Assembly (NCBI GenBank): GCA_024687305.1 | Contig: JAILEQ010000064.1 | Coordinates: forward strand, 1 to 64,000 | From: Lachnospiraceae bacterium | GTDB lineage: Bacteria > Bacillota > Clostridia > Lachnospirales > Lachnospiraceae | Direction: 5' to 3' | DNA: 64,000 nucleotides | In this document: positions 49,451 through 58,114 of the stretch, in pieces | Position numbering within the stretch: position 1 is the stretch's first letter | Layout: each line of letters begins with the position of its first letter | The notes under the pieces: generated by a model | What the model saw: only the letters and a program-made list of their open reading frames with translations | Told to the model about the DNA's origin: nothing | Database searches by the model: none | Made by a program: the position numbers and the translations under genes

Positions 49451-49494
49451 TTACTTAATAACTTAATTATAGTTAAATTAAGTAATTCTGACAA
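49451..49494 (-). promoter_or_regulatory. lacI-scrK promoter with overlapping operator
   Basis: On the minus strand TTGTCA (49489-49494), a 17-bp spacer and TATAAT (49466-49471). A 23-bp inverted repeat, ACTTAATT-N7-AATTAAGT (49461-49483), covers the -10 box; a wider pair TTACTTAAT (49451) and ATTAAGTAA (49477) is nested with it. Autoregulation by the LacI protein is expected. Confidence 0.65.
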
Positions 49495-49512
49495 TCGTAA
49501 GGGAGATCATTT

Positions 49513-50361
49513 TTATCCTTTTACCGCACCGAGAGTAAGTCCGGCATATATCTGTTTCTGGCAGAGGATAAAGACTATCAAAGCCGGCAGCATTGAGATG
49601 ATAACACCTGCGCATATGAGATTATATTTACTTCCGAGAGGCCCCACGAAAGTATACAAAGATGTGGCCACGGTGGAAAGCCTGTTCTTATCCTGAAGAT
49701 ACAGCTTTGCCATGTAGTACTCGTTGTAGGTTCCCACACCTTTTAAAATGCAGGATGTAACGATGGCCGGCTTAAGAAGCGGAAACAATATCTTATAAAA
49801 GATAGTGAAATAGGAGGCTCCGTCAACTATAGCCGATTCATCGAGCGACACATCTATATTTTCAAAGAACTGTATATAGATATAGATCGCTATTACATCC
49901 GTACCGCACATCAAGACAATGTATCCCGGAAGGGTATTGATGAATTTCAGTTTATACATTATCTCATATACGGATATCTGCATGGCAATTCCGGGAAGCA
50001 TTGTTGCAAAAAGAAACATATTCCTGATAAGCGTATTCCCCGGGAATTTGAAACGATTAAGCACATATGCCAGCTGTGTTCCGAACATAGTTGAAAAGAA
50101 CAGCACGCATACGAGTATGATCGTAGAATTCAAGAAGGCGCGCCCCATACCGGCTTTATTAAAAGCACTGATAAAATTATCAAAGTTAAGCCAGTTTTGC
50201 GGCAGCGTCATAACATTTGTATTTTGATATTCATAGTCATCCTTAAATGCCGTTATTACGCACGATACTACCGGTAACAATGCGAAAAATGAGAAGAATA
50301 CCAGTGAAAAATACTTAACTGCAGTAAGAACGATCTTACCGGCTTTTTCAAGTGCATTCAT
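49513..50361 (-). CDS. Sugar ABC transporter permease (MalG type)
   Basis: A 282-aa inner-membrane permease with about six helices and the EAA loop ESAIVDGASYFTIFYKILFP that contacts the ATPase. It is the second permease of the importer, 25 bp after the MalF-type gene. No ATPase gene is in the cluster, so it probably shares a general MsmK/UgpC-type ATPase encoded elsewhere. Confidence 0.92.
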   Translation of the reverse strand: MNALEKAGKIVLTAVKYFSLVFFSFFALLPVVSCVITAFKDDYEYQNTNVMTLPQNWLNFDNFISAFNKAGMGRAFLNSTIILVCVLFFSTMFGTQLAYVLNRFKFPGNTLIRNMFLFATMLPGIAMQISVYEIMYKLKFINTLPGYIVLMCGTDVIAIYIYIQFFENIDVSLDESAIVDGASYFTIFYKILFPLLKPAIVTSCILKGVGTYNEYYMAKLYLQDKNRLSTVATSLYTFVGPLGSKYNLICAGVIISMLPALIVFILCQKQIYAGLTLGAVKG

Positions 50362-50386
50362 TGCGTTTTCCTTTCTTTTTACCTAT

Positions 50387-51316
50387 TTATGCATCACTGT
50401 TCTTAAAGACATATTTGAAGAACAGCTTTTGCAATATGGTCACCGTAAAGATTATTAAAAGAAGTACCACCGCCATTGCCGATGCCAGACCGACTTTTTG
50501 CTGTGTATGCGCTATCTCGTGCATGACCACGAAATACGTTCCCGTTCCGTTCGCACCGTCGGTGATAACAAAAGGAGGCTCGAAAGCACTAAGCGAACCC
50601 GATATCGAAAGAATGACATTCAGAACAAAGATCGTCTTTATGCTGGGAAGGATGATGTACTTAAACTGTTGGAACCTGTTGGCTCCGTCAAGCATCGCTG
50701 CTTCGTAGAGTTCACCGTCTACCGACATTATCGCTCCGATGAACAGCACCATGTTTTGACCGAAATATCTCCATACGGAGGTCCCCACCAGGGAAATATT
50801 GTTAATGCTTCGGTCTTTTAACCAGTAAGGAAGATTTTCCAGTTCAAATCCGCACCACTGAAGTACGGTATCAAACACAAAACCTCTTGTATAAAAGAAT
50901 TTGAAGATAAAACCTATCGCTATACCGTTTATAAGGAAAGGGAAGAACATAAAGCCCTTAAACAGATTTCCTCCCTTAACCTTAAAACTTAATATGGTGG
51001 CCAGGTACAGTGCCAAAGTCAGCTGTACCACCGAACCGCCCATATAGTACAATGACAGCTTAAGAGCCCCGAAGCAGTCGCTTCTTGAAAATACCTTCGC
51101 GTAGTTTTTAAGTCCTACAAATTTTCTGACCCCGACGTACTTCATGTTAAAAAAGCTGAATTTGACAGTCTCGGCAAAAGGTATATATGTAAAGACCAGC
51201 AAAAGCAGCAAGGGAACTACCATGAAGGCTATCATCACAAGCACTTTCTGTCCGTCACGGCTCCTAAGCCATTCTATGAATGATCGTTTTCTGTGTACAG
51301 TCACATTCTTAGTCAT
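50387..51316 (-). CDS. Sugar ABC transporter permease (MalF type)
   Basis: A 309-aa inner-membrane permease with about six helices and the EAA loop YEAAMLDGANRFQQFKYIILP. It sits between the binding protein and the MalG-type permease, with AGGAG upstream. Substrate specificity follows from the neighbouring beta-mannosidase rather than from this sequence. Confidence 0.92.
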   Translation of the reverse strand: MTKNVTVHRKRSFIEWLRSRDGQKVLVMIAFMVVPLLLLLVFTYIPFAETVKFSFFNMKYVGVRKFVGLKNYAKVFSRSDCFGALKLSLYYMGGSVVQLTLALYLATILSFKVKGGNLFKGFMFFPFLINGIAIGFIFKFFYTRGFVFDTVLQWCGFELENLPYWLKDRSINNISLVGTSVWRYFGQNMVLFIGAIMSVDGELYEAAMLDGANRFQQFKYIILPSIKTIFVLNVILSISGSLSAFEPPFVITDGANGTGTYFVVMHEIAHTQQKVGLASAMAVVLLLIIFTVTILQKLFFKYVFKNSDA

Positions 51317-51331
51317 TGCACTATCTCCTGT

Positions 51332-52744
51332 TTATTGATCGACAGATATGCCAAGCTCTTCCTGAGCTGCGTTCCACTTGGAGGTCCAATCCGCATAAAT
51401 GTCGTCAAGAGTCTCCGAACCTGTTGCTGCCGCTTCAATAATCCTCTGAACCTTGTCATTTCCGCCTGCATTGAAAGAAAGCTCGGACTCTGCGTTCATA
51501 TCGTTAAGATATGTTTCTTCTCCTGCCTTTGCAGGCTGATCGGAAGCCACTTCACATCCGTTGAATGCTGCATACATATCGGGGTTCTTACCGCCCTTAA
51601 CTACGGTGTAACCGCCTTCGTTGTAGCACCAGTCGGACTTCTCAACCATCCACTTAACAAAGATGAGAGCTGCGAGTTTGTTGTTGTCGGAAGCATTTAC
51701 ATTGATACAGTAGTTGTAGTCACCGCCTGCTGCGACGTACTGTTTTCCGCCTACAGTCATGGGGAAAGGCATATATCCTACGTTTTCGGGCGTATCGCCT
51801 GCTTCCTGCATCTGAGCATATGCCCACGATCCGAGAACCATCGTTCCGATCTCACCGCGGTTTAACATGCCCTTGCAGCCTTCCCAGTCGGTTGTTGTGT
51901 AGTCGTCTTCGATAAGATCGTTTGCAACTGCGTCAAAGAGAATTCTGTAAAGATTGTAGATACCTGTGTCATCGCCGGGATCTTTGAAAGGCTCTGCTGT
52001 GTGAACAAACTTCTGATTCATAAATGTGTTGTCACCGTTTGATACAACGCCGATGTATGCATCCCATGCACCCATTGTCCAGCCTGCGGCATAGTTGGTG
52101 TAAAGCGGGATGGCGTCGGTATTGTCTTTGATGAGCTTAAGATCTGCAAGGAACTCGGTAGGAGTTGTGGGAAGTTTATCGATTCCCGCATCTGAAAATA
52201 CCTTCTTGTTGTAAAGAACGCCCTGCGCATTTGCCATGTAGGGGATACCGTAGCATTTGCCATCGAATTCCCAGGAATCAACAAAGTTAAGTTCCTTGGA
52301 AAGATTGTCCAAAGAATCGAAAGGCATGAAATATGTTGCAAGATCGCTCTTGTCAACTGCGGGTATGAACATTACGTCGCCCCAGTCGCCTGTTGAAAGA
52401 CGAAGTAAAGCATCTTCCGCATAATCGGTTATTGCTTCCATTTCAACTTTAATGTTAGGGAACTCTTTGTTAAATTCAGCTACCATCTTGTCCATCGTTC
52501 CGTCTTCCGCACGGTCCGTTTTGTGATGAACGAATTTAATGGTTGCTGCCGTGTCGGTATACTTTGAAAGATCAAGCTGTGTATAAGTGGGAATATCTCC
52601 TCTTTCAGCGATCACTTCCGCCGTAACGTCCGACTTTCCTGTGTCTTCCGAAGAAGACTGTCCGCCTGTCTCATTGCCGCATGCAACCAACGATAACGTC
52701 AGAACCGAAGCAAGACAGATCGATAAAACCTTTTTCAACTTCAT
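51332..52744 (-). CDS. Extracellular sugar-binding lipoprotein of an ABC importer
   Basis: A 470-aa family-1 solute-binding protein. A lipoprotein signal peptide ends in LSLVACGNE with the lipobox cysteine at about residue 22, followed by a Ser/Asp/Glu-rich linker and a two-lobe binding domain (FNKEFPNIKVEMEAITDYA, about residue 85). It captures oligosaccharides outside the membrane. I start at the Met at 52744, eight bases after AGGAGG; an ATG two codons upstream is too close to that site. Its promoter carries two operator-like sites. Confidence 0.93.
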   Translation of the reverse strand: MKLKKVLSICLASVLTLSLVACGNETGGQSSSEDTGKSDVTAEVIAERGDIPTYTQLDLSKYTDTAATIKFVHHKTDRAEDGTMDKMVAEFNKEFPNIKVEMEAITDYAEDALLRLSTGDWGDVMFIPAVDKSDLATYFMPFDSLDNLSKELNFVDSWEFDGKCYGIPYMANAQGVLYNKKVFSDAGIDKLPTTPTEFLADLKLIKDNTDAIPLYTNYAAGWTMGAWDAYIGVVSNGDNTFMNQKFVHTAEPFKDPGDDTGIYNLYRILFDAVANDLIEDDYTTTDWEGCKGMLNRGEIGTMVLGSWAYAQMQEAGDTPENVGYMPFPMTVGGKQYVAAGGDYNYCINVNASDNNKLAALIFVKWMVEKSDWCYNEGGYTVVKGGKNPDMYAAFNGCEVASDQPAKAGEETYLNDMNAESELSFNAGGNDKVQRIIEAAATGSETLDDIYADWTSKWNAAQEELGISVDQ

Positions 52745-52767
52745 AAACATTTCCTCCTTAATGTGTT

Positions 52768-52837
52768 TTGCTTAAAATTAGTTTAAGCAATGTTTGTTTT
52801 ACTTAATTTAGTATAAGTGTTAAGTAATTTTAGTCAA
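52768..52837 (-). promoter_or_regulatory. ABC transporter promoter with two LacI-type operators
   Basis: On the minus strand TTGACT (52832-52837), a 16-bp spacer and TATACT (52810-52815). Operator 1 at 52768-52790 is a perfect inverted repeat TTGCTTAAA-N5-TTTAAGCAA. Operator 2 at 52799-52821 is an imperfect copy that covers the -10 box. Their starts are 31 bp apart, about three helical turns. Confidence 0.7.
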
Positions 52838-52981
52838 GGAGATTTAGGAAATTTTACTCGATTTCTTGTTGATTTTTACCTAATTAACAATTTTGCGTGT
52901 TGTCGTTTGTGCATTTTCAACAACAAAAGGGTAATCATGTTTACTTGGGATTGTTTTTGATGAATGAATTGTTTGAGAAAT

Positions 52982-53009
52982 TTACTTAATTAGAACTTAA
53001 TTTACTTAA
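52982..53009. repeat. Distal TTACTTAA half-sites
   Basis: Two direct copies of TTACTTAA at 52982-52989 and 53002-53009, 20 bp apart, about 170 bp upstream of the ABC transporter promoter. They may be auxiliary LacI-type sites. The rest of 52838-53040 is A+T-rich with no gene seen. Confidence 0.4.
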
Positions 53010-53043
53010 CTTTAATTAATGAAGAAATGTATTTCGAAGGACT

Positions 53044-53071
53044 AAAAAACCCGCCTGTAGATCAGGCGGGT
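53044..53071 (-). terminator. Terminator of the rpsF-ssb-rpsR operon
   Basis: ACCCGCCTG and CAGGCGGGT arms around a 5-nt loop, followed on the minus strand by a run of six T residues. Confidence 0.9.
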
Positions 53072-53092
53072 ATTTTCTCTACCGTATAATCA

Positions 53093-53365
53093 TTAATCCT
53101 GCTGGTAAGGCATGAGTGCGATGTGACGTGCACGCTTGATGGCAAGAGTAAGAGCTCTCTGATGCTTTGCGCATGTGCCGGTGATTCTTCTGGGAAGAAT
53201 CTTACCACGCTCAGATACGTATCTCTTTAACTTGTTGACATCCTTGTAATCGATAACATTATCTTTACCACAGAATGCACATACTTTTTTACGTCTGCGC
53301 ATGCCACCTCTTCTTCTTACAGGTGCATCTGCCTTATCGCCTTTTTCAGCTTTATTAAATGCCAT
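53093..53365 (-). CDS. rpsR: 30S ribosomal protein S18, zinc-cysteine form
   Basis: A 90-aa ribosomal protein with the central hallmark [20 protein letters not shown] and [20 protein letters not shown]. It retains a CAFC pair and a later C-x-x-H-type pair, the zinc-ligand (C+) form. A basic N-terminal tail of about 25 residues precedes the core. It is last in rpsF-ssb-rpsR. Confidence 0.96.
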   Translation of the reverse strand: MAFNKAEKGDKADAPVRRRGGMRRRKKVCAFCGKDNVIDYKDVNKLKRYVSERGKILPRRITGTCAKHQRALTLAIKRARHIALMPYQQD

Positions 53366-53383
53366 AATTAGCCTCCTTAAAAA

Positions 53384-53836
53384 CTATCTTCCGGGTTGTG
53401 CAAAGGGAAGATCCTCGTCGATTCCTTCAGGCACGTTCATGAAGCCGTCGCCTGCCGCAACCGGAGCGGGTGCTGCTGCTTCCTGGTATCCCCCACCGTT
53501 GGAAGAGCTTGCATTCTTGCTCTCTGCAAATTCCTGATCCTCAGCGATAACATCAGTGGTATAAACCTTAACACCGTCTTTGTTGGTATAAGAACCGGTC
53601 TGAATACGTCCGGTAACGAGTACCTTTGTGCCCTTGTGTAAATACTTCTCAGCAAATTCACCGGCACGACCGAAAGCGGTAATGTTAATGAAGTCAGCGG
53701 TTTGATCACCTTCCTGACTTCTGCCTCTTCTGTCTACTGCCAAAGAATATTTGGCGATAGCCATTGAGGACTCACCCTGGCTGTATCTGACTTCGGGATC
53801 TCTTGTCAATCTTCCCATAAGAATAACTTTATTCAT
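53384..53836 (-). CDS. ssb: Single-stranded DNA-binding protein
   Basis: A 150-aa OB-fold protein that coats single-stranded DNA. The N-terminal MNKVILMGRLTRDPEVRYSQ and the ADFINITAFGRAGEFAEKYL core are typical; a Gly/Ala/Pro-rich linker follows and the acidic tail ends EGIDEDLPFAQPGR instead of the usual exact DDDIPF end. It lies between rpsF and rpsR. Confidence 0.96.
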   Translation of the reverse strand: MNKVILMGRLTRDPEVRYSQGESSMAIAKYSLAVDRRGRSQEGDQTADFINITAFGRAGEFAEKYLHKGTKVLVTGRIQTGSYTNKDGVKVYTTDVIAEDQEFAESKNASSSNGGGYQEAAAPAPVAAGDGFMNVPEGIDEDLPFAQPGR

Positions 53837-53860
53837 CTTCTCTTTCTCCTATAATCAATT

Positions 53861-54151
53861 CTACTGTTCGTCAGCGCGTACGATTAAGAAACGGAGAACA
53901 TTGTCCATAATGCGAAGACGGCTCTCAAGTTCACCGGGAGCTGTTGCTTCAGCATCGAACTGTACGAAATAGTAGAAAGCTTCACTCATTTTCTGAATCT
54001 CGTAAGCAAGTTTCTTCTTACCTGCCTCATCGATATTCGTAATCTTTCCACCGAATCTTTCAACGTAAGCCTTCACCTTATCAAGTGTAGCGGCTCTTTC
54101 ATCGTCTTCGATTTTCGCACTGACAACTACGGTTAATTCATACTTGTTCAT
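53861..54151 (-). CDS. rpsF: 30S ribosomal protein S6
   Basis: A 96-aa ribosomal protein with MNKYELTVVVSAKIEDDERA, the GKKKLAYEIQK motif and EAFYYFVQFDA. It partners S18 in the 30S platform. It is the first gene of its operon, with GGAGG before the ATG. Confidence 0.96.
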   Translation of the reverse strand: MNKYELTVVVSAKIEDDERAATLDKVKAYVERFGGKITNIDEAGKKKLAYEIQKMSEAFYYFVQFDAEATAPGELESRLRIMDNVLRFLIVRADEQ

Positions 54152-54224
54152 GCTCGGTTACCTCCTTTTGGTCTCTGGCCTCTTCTCAAAGAAGAAGCAA
54201 GGAAAATTATCATCACGGACTATT

Positions 54225-54253
54225 ATGATATCACAACAATCCCGTGTGTGCAA
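54225..54253 (-). promoter_or_regulatory. rpsF-ssb-rpsR promoter
   Basis: On the minus strand TTGCAC (54248-54253), a 17-bp spacer and TATCAT (54225-54230), giving a leader of about 65 nt before rpsF. Ribosomal autogenous control in that leader is possible, but I cannot identify a structure. Confidence 0.55.
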
Positions 54254-54280
54254 GGAAAAAATCAGGAAAATGCAACGTTT

Positions 54281-55795
54281 TTACAGGCTTATCTCCGCTT
54301 TTCCGCGGCTCTTGTACGAATACCATCTTGCATTCTCACCAAGTATCTCTCTTATGAGTTTGTACGACAACTCTTCACCGTATTCGCTCTTAGAGTTTTC
54401 AAACAGAAGTATCATCCGCATATGATCATCGGCTTCTTCTTCCATTGAGAGCTTTCCGTAATAATTTCCGGCAAAAAGCGTTGCAGCCGACATAACTCCC
54501 ATTACGATCTTTAATACGGCTCTGTAAAATTCAAGTCTTTCATAACTCATCAGAGGATTGCCCGAAAAGAGACCGCCTGCGGTTATCTCAAATACAAGTG
54601 CCGCAACATAGGAAATGATCGTTATTATAAGGGCGATCAGAAGAATATTCTGATTCGTCCGATCCTTCTTTTCCACGCGTTTAAGAGCCTTCTCGTGATA
54701 TCTTTTCTGCGATTCGATAAATTCCTTACCGGTTCCTTTCGATTCTTTTCCTTGTTCGATAACATGTATGGCTCTTACGGCCCACCCGACCCACGGATTG
54801 TCGGTCCACATTGACCAGGTGAAAAGATCGGAAGCACAGATCGATGACTTTTTATCCATGTACTCCCCTATGCGCAAGGCTTCCGCCAGCACTCGCGCTT
54901 CAAGATATTTTAAGAGGTATCGGTTTCTTTCGGCAATTTTTACTATGAGTATCAAAGAAACAATAAATATCCCGCATGCGATTATGAGCATGTGTAATGA
55001 GGCTTCATCGTAAAGAAGAAAAGCTGTCGTTAAAGAAGTGGCGATGATCGCGATAAAGAGCAGCACTCTTCCCGAATATTTCTGATTTGACATACTTACT
55101 GCATCGGCTGCGCAGAGTCGGTCTTCCGCATCCGTTTTATCGACTGCTTTATTGTATTCATCAGTCTTTTTCATGACAGATTCAAAGCAAGCCCTGTCAC
55201 CCTTCCATTCAAGGCGGCAGAGAACCGGCTCCGATGTCTCTTCTCTCGAAACTATAATATGTGCAACAAGACCGTTATCCGGGCAGATGTTTCTTTCTTC
55301 CGGTGCTGTGAAAGTATTGTTTAAACGAATATCAACGGTCTCCGCCGTGCCGCATCCGCCTTCGACAGGCTCGGAACCGTCCCAAAGAGCCATAAGCAAG
55401 TGACAATGCTCGGCAATATAAATATCCGCCTGTCTGTAGCAATACTCTCTTGTTTCTTTATGCGGCTCGGTGTCGGGCACAATGAAAACATCCTCCGCTT
55501 TCGAAAGGAGTTCTTCAAATTCTTCCAAAGATTCTTTGGAGAAGTCGTTGGCATATTCGCTTTTCTCCATGGGGAGAGCCGCGATCATCGTATACCCTTC
55601 TTCCAAAGCGATCTTTGCACACTGCCTGTCCGCCCCGTCCGCAAGTGACGACAATATCACAAGGGGTGAATTGGGACACATGGCCTTTATTCTTTTAAGT
55701 TCTTCTCTTATCACCGGATCCACAGAATCTTTTTCATTGTACTGTCTGTGCCCCGTTACCCCGACCACTATCGGGATCTTTTTAACGTCCTGCAT
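54281..55795 (-). CDS. SLOG-domain protein with four membrane helices (SLATT-like)
   Basis: A 504-aa protein. The N-terminal domain (about 7-160) has the SLOG/LSDAT Rossmann-like pattern: VVGVTGHRQY, ILSSLADGADRQCA, IAALPMEKSEY, and LLMALWDGSEP followed by GGCGTAETVDIRL, a set seen in predicted nucleotide-derivative-binding domains. The C-terminal half has two hydrophobic pairs (about 244-287 and 383-445) separated by a helical segment containing EARVLAEALRIGEYMDKK, resembling SLATT-type membrane effectors. It would bind a nucleotide signal and act in the membrane. It lies 25 bp after the HD-RyR gene. The function is inferred from domain precedent, not shown. Confidence 0.72.
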   Translation of the reverse strand: MQDVKKIPIVVGVTGHRQYNEKDSVDPVIREELKRIKAMCPNSPLVILSSLADGADRQCAKIALEEGYTMIAALPMEKSEYANDFSKESLEEFEELLSKAEDVFIVPDTEPHKETREYCYRQADIYIAEHCHLLMALWDGSEPVEGGCGTAETVDIRLNNTFTAPEERNICPDNGLVAHIIVSREETSEPVLCRLEWKGDRACFESVMKKTDEYNKAVDKTDAEDRLCAADAVSMSNQKYSGRVLLFIAIIATSLTTAFLLYDEASLHMLIIACGIFIVSLILIVKIAERNRYLLKYLEARVLAEALRIGEYMDKKSSICASDLFTWSMWTDNPWVGWAVRAIHVIEQGKESKGTGKEFIESQKRYHEKALKRVEKKDRTNQNILLIALIITIISYVAALVFEITAGGLFSGNPLMSYERLEFYRAVLKIVMGVMSAATLFAGNYYGKLSMEEEADDHMRMILLFENSKSEYGEELSYKLIREILGENARWYSYKSRGKAEISL

Positions 55796-55820
55796 CTTTT
55801 AAAATGCCTTTCTTAATGTA

Positions 55821-57839
55821 TCATTCCTCGTCATCGTCATCTTCGATCTTGTAAATGCGAAGACCTTCGAATTTCTTGATAAGCTTAAGCATCGTCTCGA
55901 AGGGAAGGATGTCCTTGCCCTGCTCGTCATAAGGAAGGGCGAGATAATGCTCTTCGATCATCTTATCGGTAATGTCACCGTCCATGGTATATTTGTGCAT
56001 TCTCAGCCGTTCTCTCTCGTCGCTGTTTTCATAAACATCGCCGTGAGACCAGCCGTAAAGTCTGTGATCTTTCACCCAGCGTCCGTGCTCCAAAGGTGCA
56101 ATGATATCCACCTGCTCGGGCGTAAAGTTTGTAAGCATGGGGTAATCAACCGGTCTGTCGGTATAGAAGCATCCCACGCATCCAAGATAATCGTCGAAAG
56201 ACTTGGCCTGATTTATGTTGGCAAGCTTGTATTCCAAAGACAGCTCATCAAACTCATCCAGCAGCTGTTCCGCATCGACTTCCATTTCTTTGCCCTGCCA
56301 TTTGTAACGAGCGTTTAAAGCAACCGCGAAATCGTATATATGCAGGAAACCGCTCACGGAAATATACAGATGTTTTCCGCGTCTGTCGGCTTTCTTCATG
56401 GAAGCCTTTACCGTCAACGGACAGATCGAAGTGTTTACTATCTTCTCTATATCGGTAACAAACGGCTGTGATCCGACAACCATGTCACTGTATGCCTTAA
56501 GTCTGGGAGCCTTTCCATTTGAGCCCGCTGCCACCCATGCATTGTACTTTTGGGTGAACTCATCGATCTTGTCTTTTTCTTCCATGTCGTAATAATATAC
56601 CGCGTCGATACTGCCGTTCGAAAAGTCGAAGTCTGCGGCCATGGGATGGAGTTCGGTCCTTGAGTTGCGTCCGTACGCCGTTCTGTCCCAGCACTGAAGC
56701 TCATCACATATCATCAATAACCACGCCAGAGGATGAACGGAAGCATCCAAAGGAGCCTTACGCTTGGAATCGCTTTTATAAAATGCGATCGCGAACTTGT
56801 AGAGACTGTTATGGAGTATTATGGATGACAATGCATCTATATGCTTTTTTGTAACGGATTCGATACCAATGGTCATGATGATCTCGCCAAGAAGTCTTGT
56901 GGCAGAAAACCAGGCATGGTCCATGAAGTACCCAAACTCATCGGGTTTTGTGGGTTTTCTTACAAGAACATCCGTCATATATTCTTCGGTGAAGTTGTAC
57001 GCTTCTCCCATTTTGGCAGTCAGGTCAAAAGAAAACAGTTCGTTTGTATTGTCAAAATCTCTTCCGTAAAGCTTTTTAAAATGTGCTTTTACCTCATCGG
57101 AGAGTTTTGTGAGAGTCTCCAGATCATGATATGCCACATAAACTATGCCTTTGTTTCTTTCGGCCTTATTAACTTCGAAATAACTCATGACCTGCTCAAA
57201 GGGAAGTTCGAAAGGATAGCCTATATCGTGGAACAGTGACGTAAGACCCCAATATTCCAAGAAACAATGAGCCGCCTTCTTTTCGCTGTCACTTCCGGTA
57301 AATCCGTAAAACTTTGCAAAGGTATCGCGATAGTCTTTGTTGGTCTCATAAATTGCCAGTCCGAGAGCAAATACGTATACGGAATGGGAATAGTGATCTC
57401 TGTGCTTCATCAAAAGAGAACTGCCGTTTTGCTCAAACTCCGAAAGAAGCTCGATCATCTCCCTCGATTTATCGTAGTTACCAAGGAACATCTCAAGGAA
57501 GCAATAGTAGATGTTGAAGGCATCTTCCGTAGTACCCGAATCGATAAAGCGCTCGAGTTCCCGTTCAAGACAGAGTCTGTCTATGTCCATTTCCATGTTG
57601 TAAGGGATCTGTCCGGGCTTAATGGAATCCCCTAGAAACATGTTATTTTGCTTTTCCTGCAGGGCCATCTCTTCGTCGAAACGAAGGTCTTCACATCTTT
57701 CATGAAGAAAACGAAGCGCAGCGGATTTAAGATCGCAGGCATCCTTTTCGTAATTAGCCGCCGGCTGCTTGGGCCCCAGATCCTTTCCGTATTTTTCTTT
57801 GTTGCTAAGCCTCATCGATTCCAGTGCGTTGTATGCCAT
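55821..57839 (-). CDS. HD-domain protein with C-terminal RyR domain
   Basis: A 672-aa protein. A helical N-terminus (1-140) leads to an HD phosphohydrolase-type domain with candidate metal ligands H152, the SLFHDIGYPF pair H204-D205, H308, H343 (ILHNSLY) and D379 (MICDELQCWDR). The C-terminus (about 578-660) matches the RyR domain: APLEHGRWVKDHRLYGWSHG and later LPYDEQGKDILPF. HD enzymes cleave phosphoesters or nucleotides; RyR domains are proposed nucleotide sensors in bacterial conflict systems. It is first in a two-gene unit with the SLOG protein and has GAGGGG before the ATG. Confidence 0.75.
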   Translation of the reverse strand: MAYNALESMRLSNKEKYGKDLGPKQPAANYEKDACDLKSAALRFLHERCEDLRFDEEMALQEKQNNMFLGDSIKPGQIPYNMEMDIDRLCLERELERFIDSGTTEDAFNIYYCFLEMFLGNYDKSREMIELLSEFEQNGSSLLMKHRDHYSHSVYVFALGLAIYETNKDYRDTFAKFYGFTGSDSEKKAAHCFLEYWGLTSLFHDIGYPFELPFEQVMSYFEVNKAERNKGIVYVAYHDLETLTKLSDEVKAHFKKLYGRDFDNTNELFSFDLTAKMGEAYNFTEEYMTDVLVRKPTKPDEFGYFMDHAWFSATRLLGEIIMTIGIESVTKKHIDALSSIILHNSLYKFAIAFYKSDSKRKAPLDASVHPLAWLLMICDELQCWDRTAYGRNSRTELHPMAADFDFSNGSIDAVYYYDMEEKDKIDEFTQKYNAWVAAGSNGKAPRLKAYSDMVVGSQPFVTDIEKIVNTSICPLTVKASMKKADRRGKHLYISVSGFLHIYDFAVALNARYKWQGKEMEVDAEQLLDEFDELSLEYKLANINQAKSFDDYLGCVGCFYTDRPVDYPMLTNFTPEQVDIIAPLEHGRWVKDHRLYGWSHGDVYENSDERERLRMHKYTMDGDITDKMIEEHYLALPYDEQGKDILPFETMLKLIKKFEGLRIYKIEDDDDEE

Positions 57840-57870
57840 TTATTCCCCTCTCTTTCAGTCGGCTGACTAT

Positions 57871-57914
57871 GCAAAAATAACAAGCAAGACTGCATGAACA
57901 GTCCGCTTGTTATT
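57871..57914 (-). terminator. Terminator after the sirtuin-DUF951 genes
   Basis: AATAACAAGC (57876-57885) and GCTTGTTATT (57905-57914) pair perfectly around an inner GACTG/CAGTC stem. On the minus strand a T-run follows. It separates the sirtuin group from the HD-RyR cassette, which must have its own promoter in the short gap. Confidence 0.8.
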
Positions 57915-58101
57915 CATTCGCTTCTTTTTTTATTATCTCTTTGACGCTCTTTTCTATCTTTTTTCTAGGCGCAAAAACCTGGTGGGAACAGCCGACGCAT
58001 TTGATACGGATATCCGCACCTGTTCTCAGCACTTCCCATCTTTTTTCACCGCAGGGGTGTTCCTTTTTCAAAACAAGAATATCGCCTACATTTATTTCCA
58101 T
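57910..58101 (-). CDS. DUF951 family small protein
   Basis: A 63-aa protein with the DUF951 hallmark: INVGDILVLKKEHPCGEKRW, VLRTGADIRIKCVGC and APRKK. The family is widespread in Firmicutes and has a putative zinc-binding HPCG...CxxC set; its function is unknown, often encoded near mscS or translation genes. I start at the ATG at 58101 with GGTGG upstream. It follows the sirtuin by 13 bp. Confidence 0.88.
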   Translation of the reverse strand: MEINVGDILVLKKEHPCGEKRWEVLRTGADIRIKCVGCSHQVFAPRKKIEKSVKEIIKKEANE

Positions 58102-58114
58102 GAATTCCACCAAA

